Source: Paenalkalicoccus suaedae (lineage in GTDB: Bacteria; Bacillota; Bacilli; Bacillales; Salisediminibacteriaceae). Taken from it: a DNA stretch of 64,000 nt. The position numbers and the translations under genes were made by a program. The notes under the pieces were generated by a model. It was not told the origin of the DNA. It worked only from the letters and a program-made list of their open reading frames with translations, and did no database searches. Location: contig NZ_CP041372.2 of the NCBI RefSeq assembly GCF_006965545.2, positions 2,046,001 to 2,110,000 of the forward strand. Direction: 5' to 3'. This document shows, piece after piece, positions 20,001-28,164 of this stretch; within the stretch, counting starts at the first letter, position 1; each line of letters opens with the position of its first letter.

Positions 20001-20660
20001 TGCACGCTGGTCTAAATATTCACGTGCGATGGCTGCCTGCTCTTTAAGAGGCTCTACCTGCTGCTCTAGCTCATGTAGAATATCCCGCACTCGGTTTAAG
20101 TTATCTTGCGTATCTGTTAACTTCTTTTCTGATTGTAGCTTGCGTGTTTTATATTTTAGAACGCCAGCCGCTTCTTCGAAAATTGCTCTTCGATCCTCTG
20201 ACTTACTAGACAAAATTTCTTCGACGCGACCTTGTCCAATGATCGAAAAGGATTCCCTCCCAAGACCTGAGTCCATAAATAATTCGACGATATCTTTTAA
20301 TCGGCACGGCTGATTGTTAATTAGATATTCACTATCTCCCGTTCGATACACTCTTCTCGTAACTGCTACTTCTGTATAGTCGATTGCTAAATGTTTCTGT
20401 TCATTATTCAAAACAAGCGATACCTCTGCCATATTAAGCGGCGGTCTTGTATCACTTCCTGAAAAAATGACATCCTCCATTTTAGCTCCACGTAAATTTC
20501 GTGCAGACTGTTCACCTAATACCCATCTAATAGAGTCCGAAATATTACTTTTCCCACTCCCGTTAGGACCAACTACTGCAGTTGCTCCGGATACGAAATC
20601 AATGGACAATGGATCTGCAAACGATTTAAATCCCGTGAGTTCGAGCCTTTTAAGGAACAA
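17079..20660 (-). CDS. smc: Chromosome segregation ATPase SMC
   Basis: Condensin SMC (1193 aa) that organises and segregates the chromosome with ScpAB. Walker A GPNGSGKSNISDSIRW and the Q-loop at the N-terminus, two long coiled coils (~170-500 and ~670-1020), a hinge (~510-670; PGGAMTGGSLQKK after it), C-terminal signature LSGGERALTAIALLFSIL and Walker B FCVLDEVEAALDEANV. A TTG at 20660 (MFLKRLELTGFKSF) is chosen because GAGGTG is 7 nt upstream and it fits the family; GTG at 20666 overlaps the ribosome site. Unlike B. subtilis, rnc is not adjacent. Confidence 0.96.
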   Translation of the reverse strand: MFLKRLELTGFKSFADPLSIDFVSGATAVVGPNGSGKSNISDSIRWVLGEQSARNLRGAKMEDVIFSGSDTRPPLNMAEVSLVLNNEQKHLAIDYTEVAVTRRVYRTGDSEYLINNQPCRLKDIVELFMDSGLGRESFSIIGQGRVEEILSSKSEDRRAIFEEAAGVLKYKTRKLQSEKKLTDTQDNLNRVRDILHELEQQVEPLKEQAAIAREYLDQRAELKQIETGLLAFEIEDLHEKWTNRKEELENLEARKQRLEATATGMEAKVARQKAHIKTLDQAIEELQESLLHISESLEKQEGLKQVLVERNKNYAQNKHQYVTELNELRHAREELAQKLEDKQHELVDKEQLVAETRAALHSIEKELAQTALQSEATLEDLKADYIDLLNKQASLKNERTYVVEQLEKYQSRQVRKSGENKDLVEKRTATKEQLQQAHETLSNVKKEIDDLLAKHQELKVRKEKKAASYDKNQTLYYEGLRHLQQLEARYETLVSMQQEYAGFFQGVKELLKERDRSFKGLHGAVAEMIDVRADYQTAIDIALGASQQHVIVEDEATGRSAIAFLKERRLGRATFLPMNVVKSRLLARADELEGMDGYIGVASELIKTEDRYQHVIRHLLGNVVIATDLTTARAIAQRLNYRTRIVTLEGDVVNPGGAMTGGSLQKKQGQLLGRQQEMDSLTGKITTLQNQTKQLEEELQTAKGSLATIEEEQKEVETEGEELRSREREAKMLVDQQELALSALNDRLQVYDLEQREVVADVEDKEDRLKELEEELAKTDVSIRELNTSIEEASSKKELDDSAREELQRRRMEKQIALATKQEQVTYAKESTALLKEEWTKLHQDIVKKEEAHAFLEKEASSETMDQSEINQEIEKKRTEKEQMWKRMNKLRLERDELQNGRDALETEVKETSKQVQYITQVHHDAEIKLNRLDVELDTRLTRLQEEYELSFDRAKREYPLEIEYEDALEQVKLLKMSLEELGDVNVGAIEEYERVSERYIFLLDQKEDLEQAKAALHSVIEEMDEEMTRRFKETFEEIKGHFEQVFTQMFGGGTAELKLTNKDDILHTGVDIIAQPPGKKLQHLGLLSGGERALTAIALLFSILKVRPVPFCVLDEVEAALDEANVVRFATYLKEFSQETQFIVVTHRKGTMEKADVLYGVTMQESGVSNLVSVKLEESQHFVGTQKEAARR

Positions 20661-20817
20661 TGTCACTCACCTCTACCTTCCTAAATCTCTACGCTAACTA
20701 AACTATTTTATCATATTTGAAAGCAGAGAATCAGTATCTATCTGTTTTTCTCACACCACTTACACAAAATTCGTGATACACTAATTTTATTATAGAAGTT
20801 TGAAAGGATGTTTTAAC

Positions 20818-21042
20818 GTGTCTGAACAAGAATCTAGACAAGAAATCGAGAGAATGTTAGACGATATTAAAGTAAAGCTTCAAATTGTTAATGGTGCGGC
20901 TATAAAGCCAGAACACTTTTCTGTCAAAAAGCTAACGGAGATTAGCGAAATCCACCAAATGGTGATGGCTAAAAATCGCTTTAGCGTAAGTGAAATGGAT
21001 GCAATCGTAACAGAGCTTGGTACGTTAAAGCACGAAGGCTAA
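20818..21042 (+). CDS. UPF0435/DUF1128 family protein (YfkK-like)
   Basis: 74-aa conserved Bacillaceae protein of unknown function; MSEQESRQEIERMLDDIKVKLQIVN, FSVKKLTEISEIHQMV and FSVSEMDAIVTELGTL match the short helical UPF0435 (YfkK) pattern. The GTG at 20818 is preferred, with AAAGGA 9 nt upstream; an in-frame TTG at 20800 lacks one. It is on the plus strand, divergent from smc, with its own terminator. In B. subtilis the homologue lies elsewhere. Confidence 0.82.
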   Translation: MSEQESRQEIERMLDDIKVKLQIVNGAAIKPEHFSVKKLTEISEIHQMVMAKNRFSVSEMDAIVTELGTLKHEG

Positions 21043-21053
21043 CCCATACATAA

Positions 21054-21079
21054 AGTCGTGCAGATGCACGGCTTTTTTT
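21054..21079 (+). terminator. Terminator of the UPF0435 gene
   Basis: Stem GTCGTGC / GCACGGC with loop AGAT followed by seven T, 11 nt past the stop codon. Confidence 0.85.
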
Positions 21080-21169
21080 GATAAGGCGAACACCTACTAT
21101 TTTCTTCACAAATTAGGGCTATGTTATCCTTAAATAAATGGTTGCGACACTACTAGAGAGGTGATGAGT

Positions 21170-21547
21170 GTGGATATGGAGACTGGTCAACACGTAATAG
21201 GTACGTATAAAACGGGGCAGTATGTTGGAGAAATTGTTGGACAGCGCGGCGGATTTTATGTGGTGAAGGTACTGGCTGTTAAAAAGCACCCAACTCAAGG
21301 AGATCTGCATAATCCTCGCCAAACGGATGTACCATTATTCCAAGAGAGGCGAGCTCTAGCCTACACAGAAAAGGCAAATATGCCAAATACGCATGTAAAG
21401 CCTTACGAGGGTGAAATTTCAGATTATAGAACGTCGTTAAAGGTTGCGCTAGATGAGCTTCGTCAAAAGCTTGAAATGGACGATACGGAGTGGGCGAAGA
21501 AGTCGATAGAGAATTTGAATACGCTTGAAGCGGATTATTTTAAATAG
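21170..21547 (+). CDS. kapB: Kinase-associated protein B (KapB)
   Basis: 125-aa protein of the KapB family, needed in B. subtilis for full signalling by sporulation kinase KinB. Recognisable parts: MDMETGQHVIGTYKTGQYVGEIV, YVVKVLAVKKHPTQGDLHNP, RRALAYTEKANMP and EISDYRTSLKVALDELRQKL. The N-terminus shows no lipobox. GTG 21170 (6 nt from AGAGAGGTG) is favoured over ATG 21164, which overlaps the site. In B. subtilis kapB is beside kinB; here no kinase is adjacent. Confidence 0.85.
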   Translation: MDMETGQHVIGTYKTGQYVGEIVGQRGGFYVVKVLAVKKHPTQGDLHNPRQTDVPLFQERRALAYTEKANMPNTHVKPYEGEISDYRTSLKVALDELRQKLEMDDTEWAKKSIENLNTLEADYFK

Positions 21548-21563
21548 GTAGCTTTATAAAGCG

Positions 21564-21601
21564 GCTTTGACAGGAATGATGTATCTGTCAAAGCTTTTTT
21601 T
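21564..21601 (+). terminator. Terminator of kapB
   Basis: Stem GCTTTGACAG / CTGTCAAAGC, 11-nt loop, then seven T, just past the kapB stop. Confidence 0.9.
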
Positions 21602-21616
21602 GTGTGGGTGTTAGTA

Positions 21617-21625
21617 GACAGTGTG
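21617..21625. repeat. Target site duplication, left copy
   Basis: GACAGTGTG directly before the insertion sequence; the identical 9 bp occur at 22997-23005 directly after it. Confidence 0.88.
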
Positions 21626-21650
21626 GGTTTGTCAAATAAACTGTGTAAGT
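21626..21650 (+). repeat. Left inverted repeat of the IS
   Basis: 25-bp end ending in TAAACTGTGTAAGT; pairs with the right end after one gap and a few mismatches in the outer part. Confidence 0.8.
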
Positions 21651-21653
21651 TTC

Positions 21654-22892
21654 TTACTCCAGGTACTTGGCAGCCCTAGTCTGTAGGCTTTCATTGATCA
21701 ATAGCTGATTTAATACTTGGGCCCAGTTAGGAACGAAGCCAGTTGCCCATTTCACTTCTAATTCTCTAATCCGTAAAAAGAGTAGTTTTAATAAAGCATT
21801 CTCATGGGGGAATGCTCCTTTTTTAGTGACTTTTCTAAAGCTGGAGTGAACACTTTCGACCGCGTTGGTGGTGTACATGATTCTTCGAATCGCACTGCCA
21901 TAATCAAAAAGCTGTTCAACGTGTTGAAGGTTTCTTCTCCAGACATCAATAGCGCCTGGGTATTGTGTCCATTGCTTCTCAAACTCATCAAAGGCTTTTC
22001 GGCAAGCTTTCAAATTTGGAGCACCATAAACGGTTTTAAGAGATTTAGTGAAAGCACGATAGTCTTTATAAGGTACATAACGGACAGAGTTGCGTATTAA
22101 ATGAACAATACAACGCTGGACCACGACCTCTGGGAAGACGGCTTTAGCGCCTTCTTCTAATCCACTGACACCATCCATTGAAATAAAGAAGATGTCTTCG
22201 ACACCTCGGGACTTAATCTCATCGAAGATCTGCATCCATTTGTGTTTACTTTCTGTTTCATTTAGCCACAAACCTAAAATCTCTTTTTTACCTTCAAGTG
22301 TATAACCGAGAATCGTATAAACGGCATACTTTCTCGTCTCGTGGTGGTTACGAATGGTGGTATACATACAGTCTACAAACAGAAATGAATAACAGCTTTG
22401 AAGTGGACGGAACTGCCACTCTTCAAGATCTGGCATCACACTGTCTGTGATGTCTGAGACCATCTCGTGAGAGATGGAAAAGCCATAGATCTCCTCAATT
22501 GTAGAGGAGATATCACGTTGTGACATACCTCTCGCGTACATCGAGATTACCTTATCCTCCATCTCAGAGAGATTCTTTTTACGCTTTGGGACAAGAAGAG
22601 GTTCAAATGATCCGTCTCGATCACGTGGCACTTGAATGTCCAGTTCACCAGAGCTCGTTTGAAGCGTCTTTTTCCCATAACCATTTCTTCTGTTTAGTGA
22701 TTCTTTCTCTTCTTTACTGTTAGATTGGTAACCTAGATGGTGATTCATCTCGCCTTTTAGCATAGATTCAAACATTGGACCAAAGATATCTTTAAGGGCT
22801 TCCTGCATATCTTGAACGGATTCAGGCTCATACGTCTCTAGTATCTGTTTTGCCAACTCACTCGCTTTAGCATTTCGATCCTTTTTCACCAT
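21654..22892 (-). CDS. IS256-family (mutator-type) transposase
   Basis: 412-aa DDE transposase of full length. The family block HHLGYQ with NRRNGYGKKTLQTSSGELDIQVPRDR near the N-terminus, catalytic Asp in FLFVDCMYTTIR, second Asp in FISMDGVSGLEEG, C/H residues in VVQRCIVHLIRN and catalytic Glu in TTNAVESVHSSFRKV are all intact. ATG 22892 has GGAGGAGG 6 nt upstream; ATG 22898 abuts that site. It ends 4 nt from the left inverted repeat. No frameshift, so probably active. Confidence 0.95.
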   Translation of the reverse strand: MVKKDRNAKASELAKQILETYEPESVQDMQEALKDIFGPMFESMLKGEMNHHLGYQSNSKEEKESLNRRNGYGKKTLQTSSGELDIQVPRDRDGSFEPLLVPKRKKNLSEMEDKVISMYARGMSQRDISSTIEEIYGFSISHEMVSDITDSVMPDLEEWQFRPLQSCYSFLFVDCMYTTIRNHHETRKYAVYTILGYTLEGKKEILGLWLNETESKHKWMQIFDEIKSRGVEDIFFISMDGVSGLEEGAKAVFPEVVVQRCIVHLIRNSVRYVPYKDYRAFTKSLKTVYGAPNLKACRKAFDEFEKQWTQYPGAIDVWRRNLQHVEQLFDYGSAIRRIMYTTNAVESVHSSFRKVTKKGAFPHENALLKLLFLRIRELEVKWATGFVPNWAQVLNQLLINESLQTRAAKYLE

Positions 22893-22970
22893 ACCCATCC
22901 TCCTCCAACCATATGAATTTATCTTAACAATAAAAAACTAAACTGCGAAGTAAAAGTCGTACGCACTCTT

Positions 22971-22996
22971 ACTTACACAGTTTAGTTTACAAGGCC
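22971..22996 (-). repeat. Right inverted repeat of the IS
   Basis: 26-bp end; its complement ends in TAAACTGTGTAAGT like the left end. Confidence 0.8.
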
Positions 22997-23005
22997 GACA
23001 GTGTG
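22997..23005. repeat. Target site duplication, right copy
   Basis: GACAGTGTG, identical to 21617-21625. Confidence 0.88.
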
Positions 23006-23101
23006 TGCATTCTTCCCAACCGCATGTATCCCAGCAGCACACACGCCTTATGCTTAAGCTCAAGTTTTACTCTTCTCTACTAAATAGTACGATTATTTCA
23101 T

Positions 23102-23494
23102 TTAATTCATGATACTAGAAAACCCTGCCTCGATGACCTCACCCTGCTCAACCGCGTAATAATAGACTACGTCAGGATCTGTTTCAAGTGTAACGGAGAT
23201 AATGTACGGATTCATATGCTTAAATCCAGGTACACGATGAGGCACCGTCGCAATTTGCCAAGAATCATCTGGGTGCACATCCAATAAATAAAGCTCCACT
23301 TGCTCAACTTTATTTGCTATTCGATAATCAATCCAAAATGGCCTCCCAATAAAAAGAACGGCATATAAGATGATTACAGCCAGAGATACATAAACGAATC
23401 TTCTTCTCCATTGTGGCAAAGCAAGTGCACAAATAAGTAGACAACTCACGATAAAAGCCACTACCATAACTTCAACAAACGTCCGTGGCTCCAT
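23102..23494 (-). CDS. Unknown membrane protein, 130 aa
   Basis: I do not recognise the family. Two hydrophobic segments (residues ~6-27, VEVMVVAFIVSCLLICALAL; ~34-55, VYVSLAVIILYAVLFIG) are joined by a basic loop (QWRRRF), followed by a ~75-residue hydrophilic domain (DDSWQIATVPHRVPGFKHM, ISVTLETDPDVVYYYAV). The basic loop suggests both termini outside (inference). ATG 23494 with AAGGAGTG upstream supports translation. It sits alone between the IS and the rnc terminator. Confidence 0.7.
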   Translation of the reverse strand: MEPRTFVEVMVVAFIVSCLLICALALPQWRRRFVYVSLAVIILYAVLFIGRPFWIDYRIANKVEQVELYLLDVHPDDSWQIATVPHRVPGFKHMNPYIISVTLETDPDVVYYYAVEQGEVIEAGFSSIMN

Positions 23495-23566
23495 CTACCA
23501 TCACTCCTTATGCTATAACGTCATTAAAACGTCAATCCTCTCTCATCTTTCTCCCAACAAAACAAA

Positions 23567-23613
23567 AAAGTGGTCTTCATCATGCTTTCTATAGCATCAC
23601 AAAGAACCACTTT
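23567..23613 (-). terminator. Terminator after rnc
   Basis: Long hairpin: AAAGTGGTTCTT and the partner AAGACCACTTT, with an inner GTGATGCT / AGCATGAT part, followed by a T-rich run on the minus strand (TTTTTTG). It overlaps the end of the untranslated region just past the rnc stop, so rnc does not read into smc. Confidence 0.85.
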
Positions 23614-23615
23614 CG

Positions 23616-24392
23616 TTAATTTGAAGTTTCTTCTTGGTTGAGTTTTTCAAGTGCTTTTTGAGCGGCCATTTGCTCGGCTTCTTTTTTGGACTTACCAGTA
23701 CCAGTACCGAGCTTTGTATCTTCTAGTGTCACTTCTGATACAAATTCACGTGAATGCGCAGGTCCTTTTTCTTGGACAATCGTATATTGTACCTGACCTT
23801 GGCTTTCTCGCTGAATAAGCTCTTGAAGCTGGCTCTTAAAGTCCATCATGTGAGAAAACTCACCTTGATGAATTTTTGGATAAACGAAATCGTTTAGGAA
23901 GCTGTAAACGGCGTCCATACCAGAGTCTAAGTAAAGTGCTCCAATGAATGCTTCAAAAACGTCTGCTAATAAAGCCGGACGCTCGCGACCACCGGTCATT
24001 TCTTCTCCCTTGCCTAAGAGAACGTAATCTCCAAAGTGAAGCTCTTTTGCGTTTTTAGCAAGAGAAGGCTCACATACGATCGCAGCTCTGAGTTTGGTCA
24101 TCTCGCCTTCGCTCATATGATCGAAGAGCTTATATAAATATTGTGAGATGGCCAATTCCAAAACTGCATCGCCTAAAAATTCAAGACGTTCATTGTCATC
24201 ATACGGTCTAATTCTGTGTTCATTGACGTAAGAGGAGTGTGTAAATGCTTGGATAAACAAATCTTCGCTTTCGTACGTCACGTTAATTTGTTCTAAAAAC
24301 TGACGATATCTAGACTTTTGAGCCTTTGTCATCTGCAGTTTTTTTCCTTGTCGCTTCATACCCCTTCGATAAATCTTTCTCGATTGTTGCAT
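23616..24392 (-). CDS. rnc: Ribonuclease III
   Basis: RNase III (258 aa) for rRNA and scRNA processing. Catalytic domain with [14 protein letters not shown], the signature [31 protein letters not shown] (acidic catalytic residues); C-terminal double-stranded RNA-binding domain from [11 protein letters not shown] to [19 protein letters not shown] 24392 follows GGGGG at 5 nt; ATG 24404 is an alternative. It follows acpP, as in B. subtilis, but smc is ~3 kb away. Confidence 0.96.
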   Translation of the reverse strand: MQQSRKIYRRGMKRQGKKLQMTKAQKSRYRQFLEQINVTYESEDLFIQAFTHSSYVNEHRIRPYDDNERLEFLGDAVLELAISQYLYKLFDHMSEGEMTKLRAAIVCEPSLAKNAKELHFGDYVLLGKGEEMTGGRERPALLADVFEAFIGALYLDSGMDAVYSFLNDFVYPKIHQGEFSHMMDFKSQLQELIQRESQGQVQYTIVQEKGPAHSREFVSEVTLEDTKLGTGTGKSKKEAEQMAAQKALEKLNQEETSN

Positions 24393-24465
24393 AACAACCC
24401 CCATCGCTTCCCTACTGTATATTTTTGTATAATCATTTGCTCTCCTCTAACGGATGGGAAAGAGC

Positions 24466-24501
24466 ATAAGGGTGCCACCCTAAGCTTAGGAGCACCCTTA
24501 T
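24466..24501 (-). terminator. Hairpin between acpP and rnc
   Basis: Strong inverted repeat ATAAGGGTGC ... GCACCCTTAT with an inner CCTAAGCTTAGG, but only GCTCTTTCC follows on the minus strand. It may be a weak terminator or an RNase III processing site that tunes rnc expression (inference). Confidence 0.5.
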
Positions 24502-24512
24502 AAAGTCTTTTA

Positions 24513-24746
24513 TTATTGTTGACGCTCTATGTAATCGACGACGTCACCAACCGTTGAAATTTTTTCTGCTTCTTCATCAGAAATTTCAAGGTCAAATTCA
24601 TCTTCTAGTTCCATAACTAGTTCTACTACATCAAGAGAGTCAGCACCTAAGTCATCCTTAAAGGTAGCTTCTTTTTTCACTTCAGACTCGTCGACACCGA
24701 GGCGCTCGGATACGATCTTTGCAATGCGATCTTGAATCGTTGCCAT
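24513..24746 (-). CDS. acpP: Acyl carrier protein
   Basis: ACP (77 aa), carrier of growing acyl chains. The 4'-phosphopantetheine Ser is in [18 protein letters not shown]; the protein is strongly acidic. GGAGGTG precedes ATG 24746. The 89-nt gap after fabG has a TATAAT at 24773-24768 on the minus strand without a clear -35, so a separate promoter is possible in addition to read-through. Confidence 0.98.
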   Translation of the reverse strand: MATIQDRIAKIVSERLGVDESEVKKEATFKDDLGADSLDVVELVMELEDEFDLEISDEEAEKISTVGDVVDYIERQQ

Positions 24747-24835
24747 TCAACTCACCTCCTCTTCGTAATTATAGGATAAAACTAAGCGAAATACTAGTTA
24801 AATTATCACGCTTAACATGAGAACCTTTCGACTCA

Positions 24836-25576
24836 TTATGGCATAACCATACCGCCATCGACATGAAGCGTCTGGCCTGTCATGTAGCTCGCATCTTCAC
24901 TTGCTAAGAACCTGACAACTCGAGCAATATGATCCGGTTCACCTAGTTTTGCCAATGGAATTTGGCTCATGAGGGCATCCTTCATCTCATCATTTAACTC
25001 ATCTGTCATTTCTGTTGTAATAAATCCTGGAGCTACTGCGTTCACTAAAATATTACGACTAGCTAGTTCACGCGCTAATGACTTTGTAAGCCCAATCACG
25101 CCAGCTTTACTCGCAACATAGTTAGCTTGACCAGCATTACCTAGGACGCCGACAACGGAGGAAATGTTAATAATTCTTCCGGCACGTTGCTTCATCATGG
25201 TACGCATAACTGCTTTTGAACAAAGGAAGACACCTTTTAGATTTGTGTTAATAACATCATCAAAGTCCGTCTCCTTCATACGCATCACGAGCGTATCACG
25301 AGTTATTCCAGCATTGTTTACAAGAATGTCTAGTCCGCCAAATGTTTCTGTTACAGCTTTGACCATCTCCTGTACATCGCTCTCTTTACTAACATCTGCT
25401 TGAATCGCAAACGCGTTAACTCCTAGTTCTTGACACTCGTTAGCTACTTGCTCTGCTTTTTCTTTACTGCCAGCATAGTTAATCGCAACGTCTACTCCGG
25501 ACTTTGCTAATTCTAAAGCAATCGCTCGTCCAATTCCGCGAGATGCTCCTGTTACTAATGCGCGTTGACCCTTCAT
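24836..25576 (-). CDS. fabG: 3-oxoacyl-ACP reductase
   Basis: FabG (246 aa), NADPH-dependent reduction of 3-oxoacyl-ACP. Short-chain dehydrogenase fold: cofactor motif [17 protein letters not shown] in [11 protein letters not shown], catalytic Ser in IINISSVVG and Tyr/Lys in [12 protein letters not shown]-terminal [13 protein letters not shown]. Its ATG overlaps the fabD stop by 4 nt. Confidence 0.97.
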   Translation of the reverse strand: MKGQRALVTGASRGIGRAIALELAKSGVDVAINYAGSKEKAEQVANECQELGVNAFAIQADVSKESDVQEMVKAVTETFGGLDILVNNAGITRDTLVMRMKETDFDDVINTNLKGVFLCSKAVMRTMMKQRAGRIINISSVVGVLGNAGQANYVASKAGVIGLTKSLARELASRNILVNAVAPGFITTEMTDELNDEMKDALMSQIPLAKLGEPDHIARVVRFLASEDASYMTGQTLHVDGGMVMP

Positions 25577-26511
25577 GATTTTGCCTCCTCTACTACCTGT
25601 AGTGCCGCTTCTAACGTGTCATTATCATAAACTGGTAACACCGTCGCTCGTCTTGATACTTTCTTTACTAATCCACTCAATACTTTTCCTGGACCAGCTT
25701 CAATAAATGTATCTACTCCTTGATCAACTAGATACGAAATCGTGTCTTCCCATAGTACGGGAGAGTAAATTTGCTTTTCTAAAAGATCACGCACGTCATC
25801 GGCTGGTTTTGCAGTCACGTTTGCAATGACTGGCGTTTGTTGCTCTGAAAGCTCGATTGTTTGTAGCACATCACGCATGTTTAAAGCAGCTGGCTTCATT
25901 AGGGATGAGTGGAACGGACCGCTCACATTTAGCGGTAGCGCACGTCTAGCACCAGCTTCACGCGCTAGCTCGATCGCACGCTCTACTCCTTCTGCGCTTC
26001 CTGAAATCACAATTTGTCCAGGGCAGTTGAAATTCGCAGGCTCTACAACACCAGCCTCTTCGGTTGCCTGCTTTGTCACTTGAACAAGCTCTTCGCGACC
26101 TAACCCCAAGATAGCTGCCATTGCCCCTTGCCCATTAGGAACCGCCTGTTCCATATATGTACCTCGCGCTCGCACGGCCTTTACAGCATCCTCAAAGGAC
26201 ATCGTACCTGCTGCAACTAACGCGCTGTATTCGCCTAAGCTATGACCTGCTAAAAAGTCGGGAGTGAGTCCTTTAGCCTTTAATACAGACCAAATGGCAA
26301 CGCCAACTGTCACAAGCGCTGGCTGTGCGTTTGCAGTCTGCTTTAACTCGTCTTCTTCTCCATTAAAAATTTTATTAGTAAATGGCTCTCCAAGCGCTTT
26401 GTCTGCAGCTTCAAAAATGTGTGTTGCTTCTTGATGAGATTCAAAAAGCTCTTGGCCCATGCCTATTGCTTGGGAGCCTTGTCCTGGAAATAATACCGCG
26501 ATTTTTGTCAT
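25573..26511 (-). CDS. fabD: Malonyl-CoA:ACP transacylase
   Basis: FabD (312 aa), loads malonyl groups on ACP. Nucleophile Ser in [17 protein letters not shown]-terminal [13 protein letters not shown], catalytic His region GPFHSSLM, and ANVTAKP. Overlaps plsX (4 nt) and fabG (4 nt): a translationally coupled fapR-plsX-fabD-fabG operon. Confidence 0.97.
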   Translation of the reverse strand: MTKIAVLFPGQGSQAIGMGQELFESHQEATHIFEAADKALGEPFTNKIFNGEEDELKQTANAQPALVTVGVAIWSVLKAKGLTPDFLAGHSLGEYSALVAAGTMSFEDAVKAVRARGTYMEQAVPNGQGAMAAILGLGREELVQVTKQATEEAGVVEPANFNCPGQIVISGSAEGVERAIELAREAGARRALPLNVSGPFHSSLMKPAALNMRDVLQTIELSEQQTPVIANVTAKPADDVRDLLEKQIYSPVLWEDTISYLVDQGVDTFIEAGPGKVLSGLVKKVSRRATVLPVYDNDTLEAALQVVEEAKS

Positions 26512-27518
26512 GTGATATCCTCCTCTTCACGCTTCGGAAGCTTATTGATCGACTCTTCAATCAAAGGAATAACATCCTCTTCATGCATCACCTTTGCTTG
26601 TCTAATCGCACTAAAAAATGCCTGAGAGTCAGACGATCCGTGTGCCTTAATAACTGGTGCCTTCAAGCCAAATAGTCCAGCTCCACCATATTCCGAGTAG
26701 TCCATCTTATTTTTAATTTTCTTAAACGATGGACGCAACAGTCCAGCTGCTAGCTTGTTTTTTGTTGAGGATGTAAATTCCTCTTTCATGATCGAGAATA
26801 AGGACATCGCTGTTCCTTCAATTGTTTTAAGAACTAAGTTACCTGAGAAGCCATCACAAATGACGACATCCGCTGCCCCTTCTAAAAGATCACGAGATTC
26901 GACGTTACCAATAAAGTTAATAGGTAGGCCTTGAAGCTCTGTATACGCTCGTTTAACTAGATCAGAGCCTTTACCTGGCTCCGAACCAATATTAAGTAGT
27001 CCCACTCGTGGATTCTCTAGACCGCGCACCTTTTGCATATATATGTGACCCATAAGCGCATATTGAACAAGGTGAGATGTTTTTGCGTCCATGTTTGCTC
27101 CAACATCCAAAAGCAGGAAGCCCTCTCCGCCTCTCGTAGGTAGCATTGGAGATAGTGCTGGACGTTCAATACCCGCCGTACGGCCAATGACAAGCAATCC
27201 AGCAGTCATTAAAGCGCCTGTGTTACCTGCAGATACTGCCGCATCTGCCGCGTTATCTTTTACAGCTTGCACAGCCATAACCATCGAGGAATCCTTTTTC
27301 CTTCTAACTGCGCGAACAGGAGAATCCTCTCCATCAATGACAACGCTCGTATGTACTATCGTTAGTCGGTCGTTCTCAGTCACGTGCTCGTTAATTTTTT
27401 CTTGGTCTCCAAAAAGCGTAATGGATAGACTCGGGAATTCGGCTAATGCTTTGACACAGCCATCTATAATACTTTTAGGCGCGTTGTCGCCACCCATTGC
27501 ATCAACTGCTAATCTCAT
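26508..27518 (-). CDS. plsX: Phosphate acyltransferase PlsX
   Basis: PlsX (336 aa), converts acyl-ACP to acyl-phosphate for phospholipid synthesis. [80 protein letters not shown] and the C-terminal [21 protein letters not shown] match the family. It starts inside the end of fapR (4-nt overlap). Confidence 0.97.
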   Translation of the reverse strand: MRLAVDAMGGDNAPKSIIDGCVKALAEFPSLSITLFGDQEKINEHVTENDRLTIVHTSVVIDGEDSPVRAVRRKKDSSMVMAVQAVKDNAADAAVSAGNTGALMTAGLLVIGRTAGIERPALSPMLPTRGGEGFLLLDVGANMDAKTSHLVQYALMGHIYMQKVRGLENPRVGLLNIGSEPGKGSDLVKRAYTELQGLPINFIGNVESRDLLEGAADVVICDGFSGNLVLKTIEGTAMSLFSIMKEEFTSSTKNKLAAGLLRPSFKKIKNKMDYSEYGGAGLFGLKAPVIKAHGSSDSQAFFSAIRQAKVMHEEDVIPLIEESINKLPKREEEDIT

Positions 27519-28084
27519 TTCTTGGACTCCTCTCTTTCATCGCGAAACATAGAAAACGTTCCGGAAAATACGAGCTCGTTCTCTACGTAGCTTGCAACCT
27601 CCACTAATGTACGCTGTTCTTTAATCTCGCTTACCCTCGCCTTCGCAATGACCCGATCTCCCTCTTTAATTTGCTTGGTAAAGGAGATTTCGGCACTTGC
27701 CGTAAGCGCAAGATCATCATCGATCACTGCAACAGCTAACGAATTAGCTTGCGCAAAAACGTGATGTCCTCGTGCGATCCCTGTACGAGAAAAAACGTGT
27801 TCACTTCGAATATCCATAAGAGATATTGCATGCTTATCTAAGTCTAAATCAATAATCTCTCCAATTACTTCATCAATAGGAAGTGCTTTTACCGTATCAT
27901 ATTGTTTTTTCGCCACATGTTTAATACGTTCTCTTACTTCTGGTATATTCATCTCTAAACGATCCAGCCTAACGGTTTGCACGCTGACTTCAAATAAGTC
28001 TGCCAGCGCATCATCCGTTACAAAAGGATCTGTTTCAATTTTCTCTTTTAATTTTGGTTGTCGCTCTTTTTTTGACCACTTCAT
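27515..28084 (-). CDS. fapR: Fatty-acid biosynthesis repressor FapR
   Basis: FapR (189 aa), malonyl-CoA-responsive repressor of fatty acid and phospholipid genes. N-terminal HTH ([23 protein letters not shown]), linker, and hot-dog ligand domain ([44 protein letters not shown]). It is first in the operon and has its own operator, so it is autoregulated as in B. subtilis. Confidence 0.96.
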   Translation of the reverse strand: MKWSKKERQPKLKEKIETDPFVTDDALADLFEVSVQTVRLDRLEMNIPEVRERIKHVAKKQYDTVKALPIDEVIGEIIDLDLDKHAISLMDIRSEHVFSRTGIARGHHVFAQANSLAVAVIDDDLALTASAEISFTKQIKEGDRVIAKARVSEIKEQRTLVEVASYVENELVFSGTFSMFRDEREESKK

Positions 28085-28101
28085 TCTCTATCACATCCGT
28101 T

Positions 28102-28119
28102 ATTAGGACTAGGTACTAA
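28102..28119 (-). promoter_or_regulatory. FapR operator
   Basis: Minus strand TTAGTACCTAGTCCTAAT closely matches the known FapR box (TTAGTACCT-N-NT-CTTAA type). It lies just downstream of the -10, covering the predicted transcription start and leader, where bound FapR would block initiation. Confidence 0.9.
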
Positions 28120-28123
28120 CTGT

Positions 28124-28152
28124 AGTATATAGAGGTAGCGCCATAATTTCAA
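28124..28152 (-). promoter_or_regulatory. Sigma-A promoter of fapR-plsX-fabD-fabG
   Basis: TTGAAA (28152-28147), 17-nt spacer, TATACT (28129-28124) on the minus strand, immediately before the FapR operator. Confidence 0.85.
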
Positions 28153-28164
28153 CAGAAAACGCGT

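Larger units (their letters stand above)
21626..22996 (-). mobile_element. IS256-family insertion sequence, 1371 bp, apparently intact
   Basis: A complete element: one full-length mutator-type transposase flanked by imperfect inverted repeats (left 21626-21650, right 22971-22996) that share the inner block TAAACTGTGTAAGT and begin with GG. It is bounded by the 9-bp direct repeat GACAGTGTG, a size expected for IS256-type transposition (8-9 bp). It landed downstream of the kapB terminator, between kapB and a membrane-protein gene, breaking no evident gene. Confidence 0.92.

Noticed and set aside
19460-20313. Long plus-strand open frames opposite smc, ffh and other genes
   Set aside because: Shadows of strongly biased codons in real genes; no ribosome sites or family motifs.
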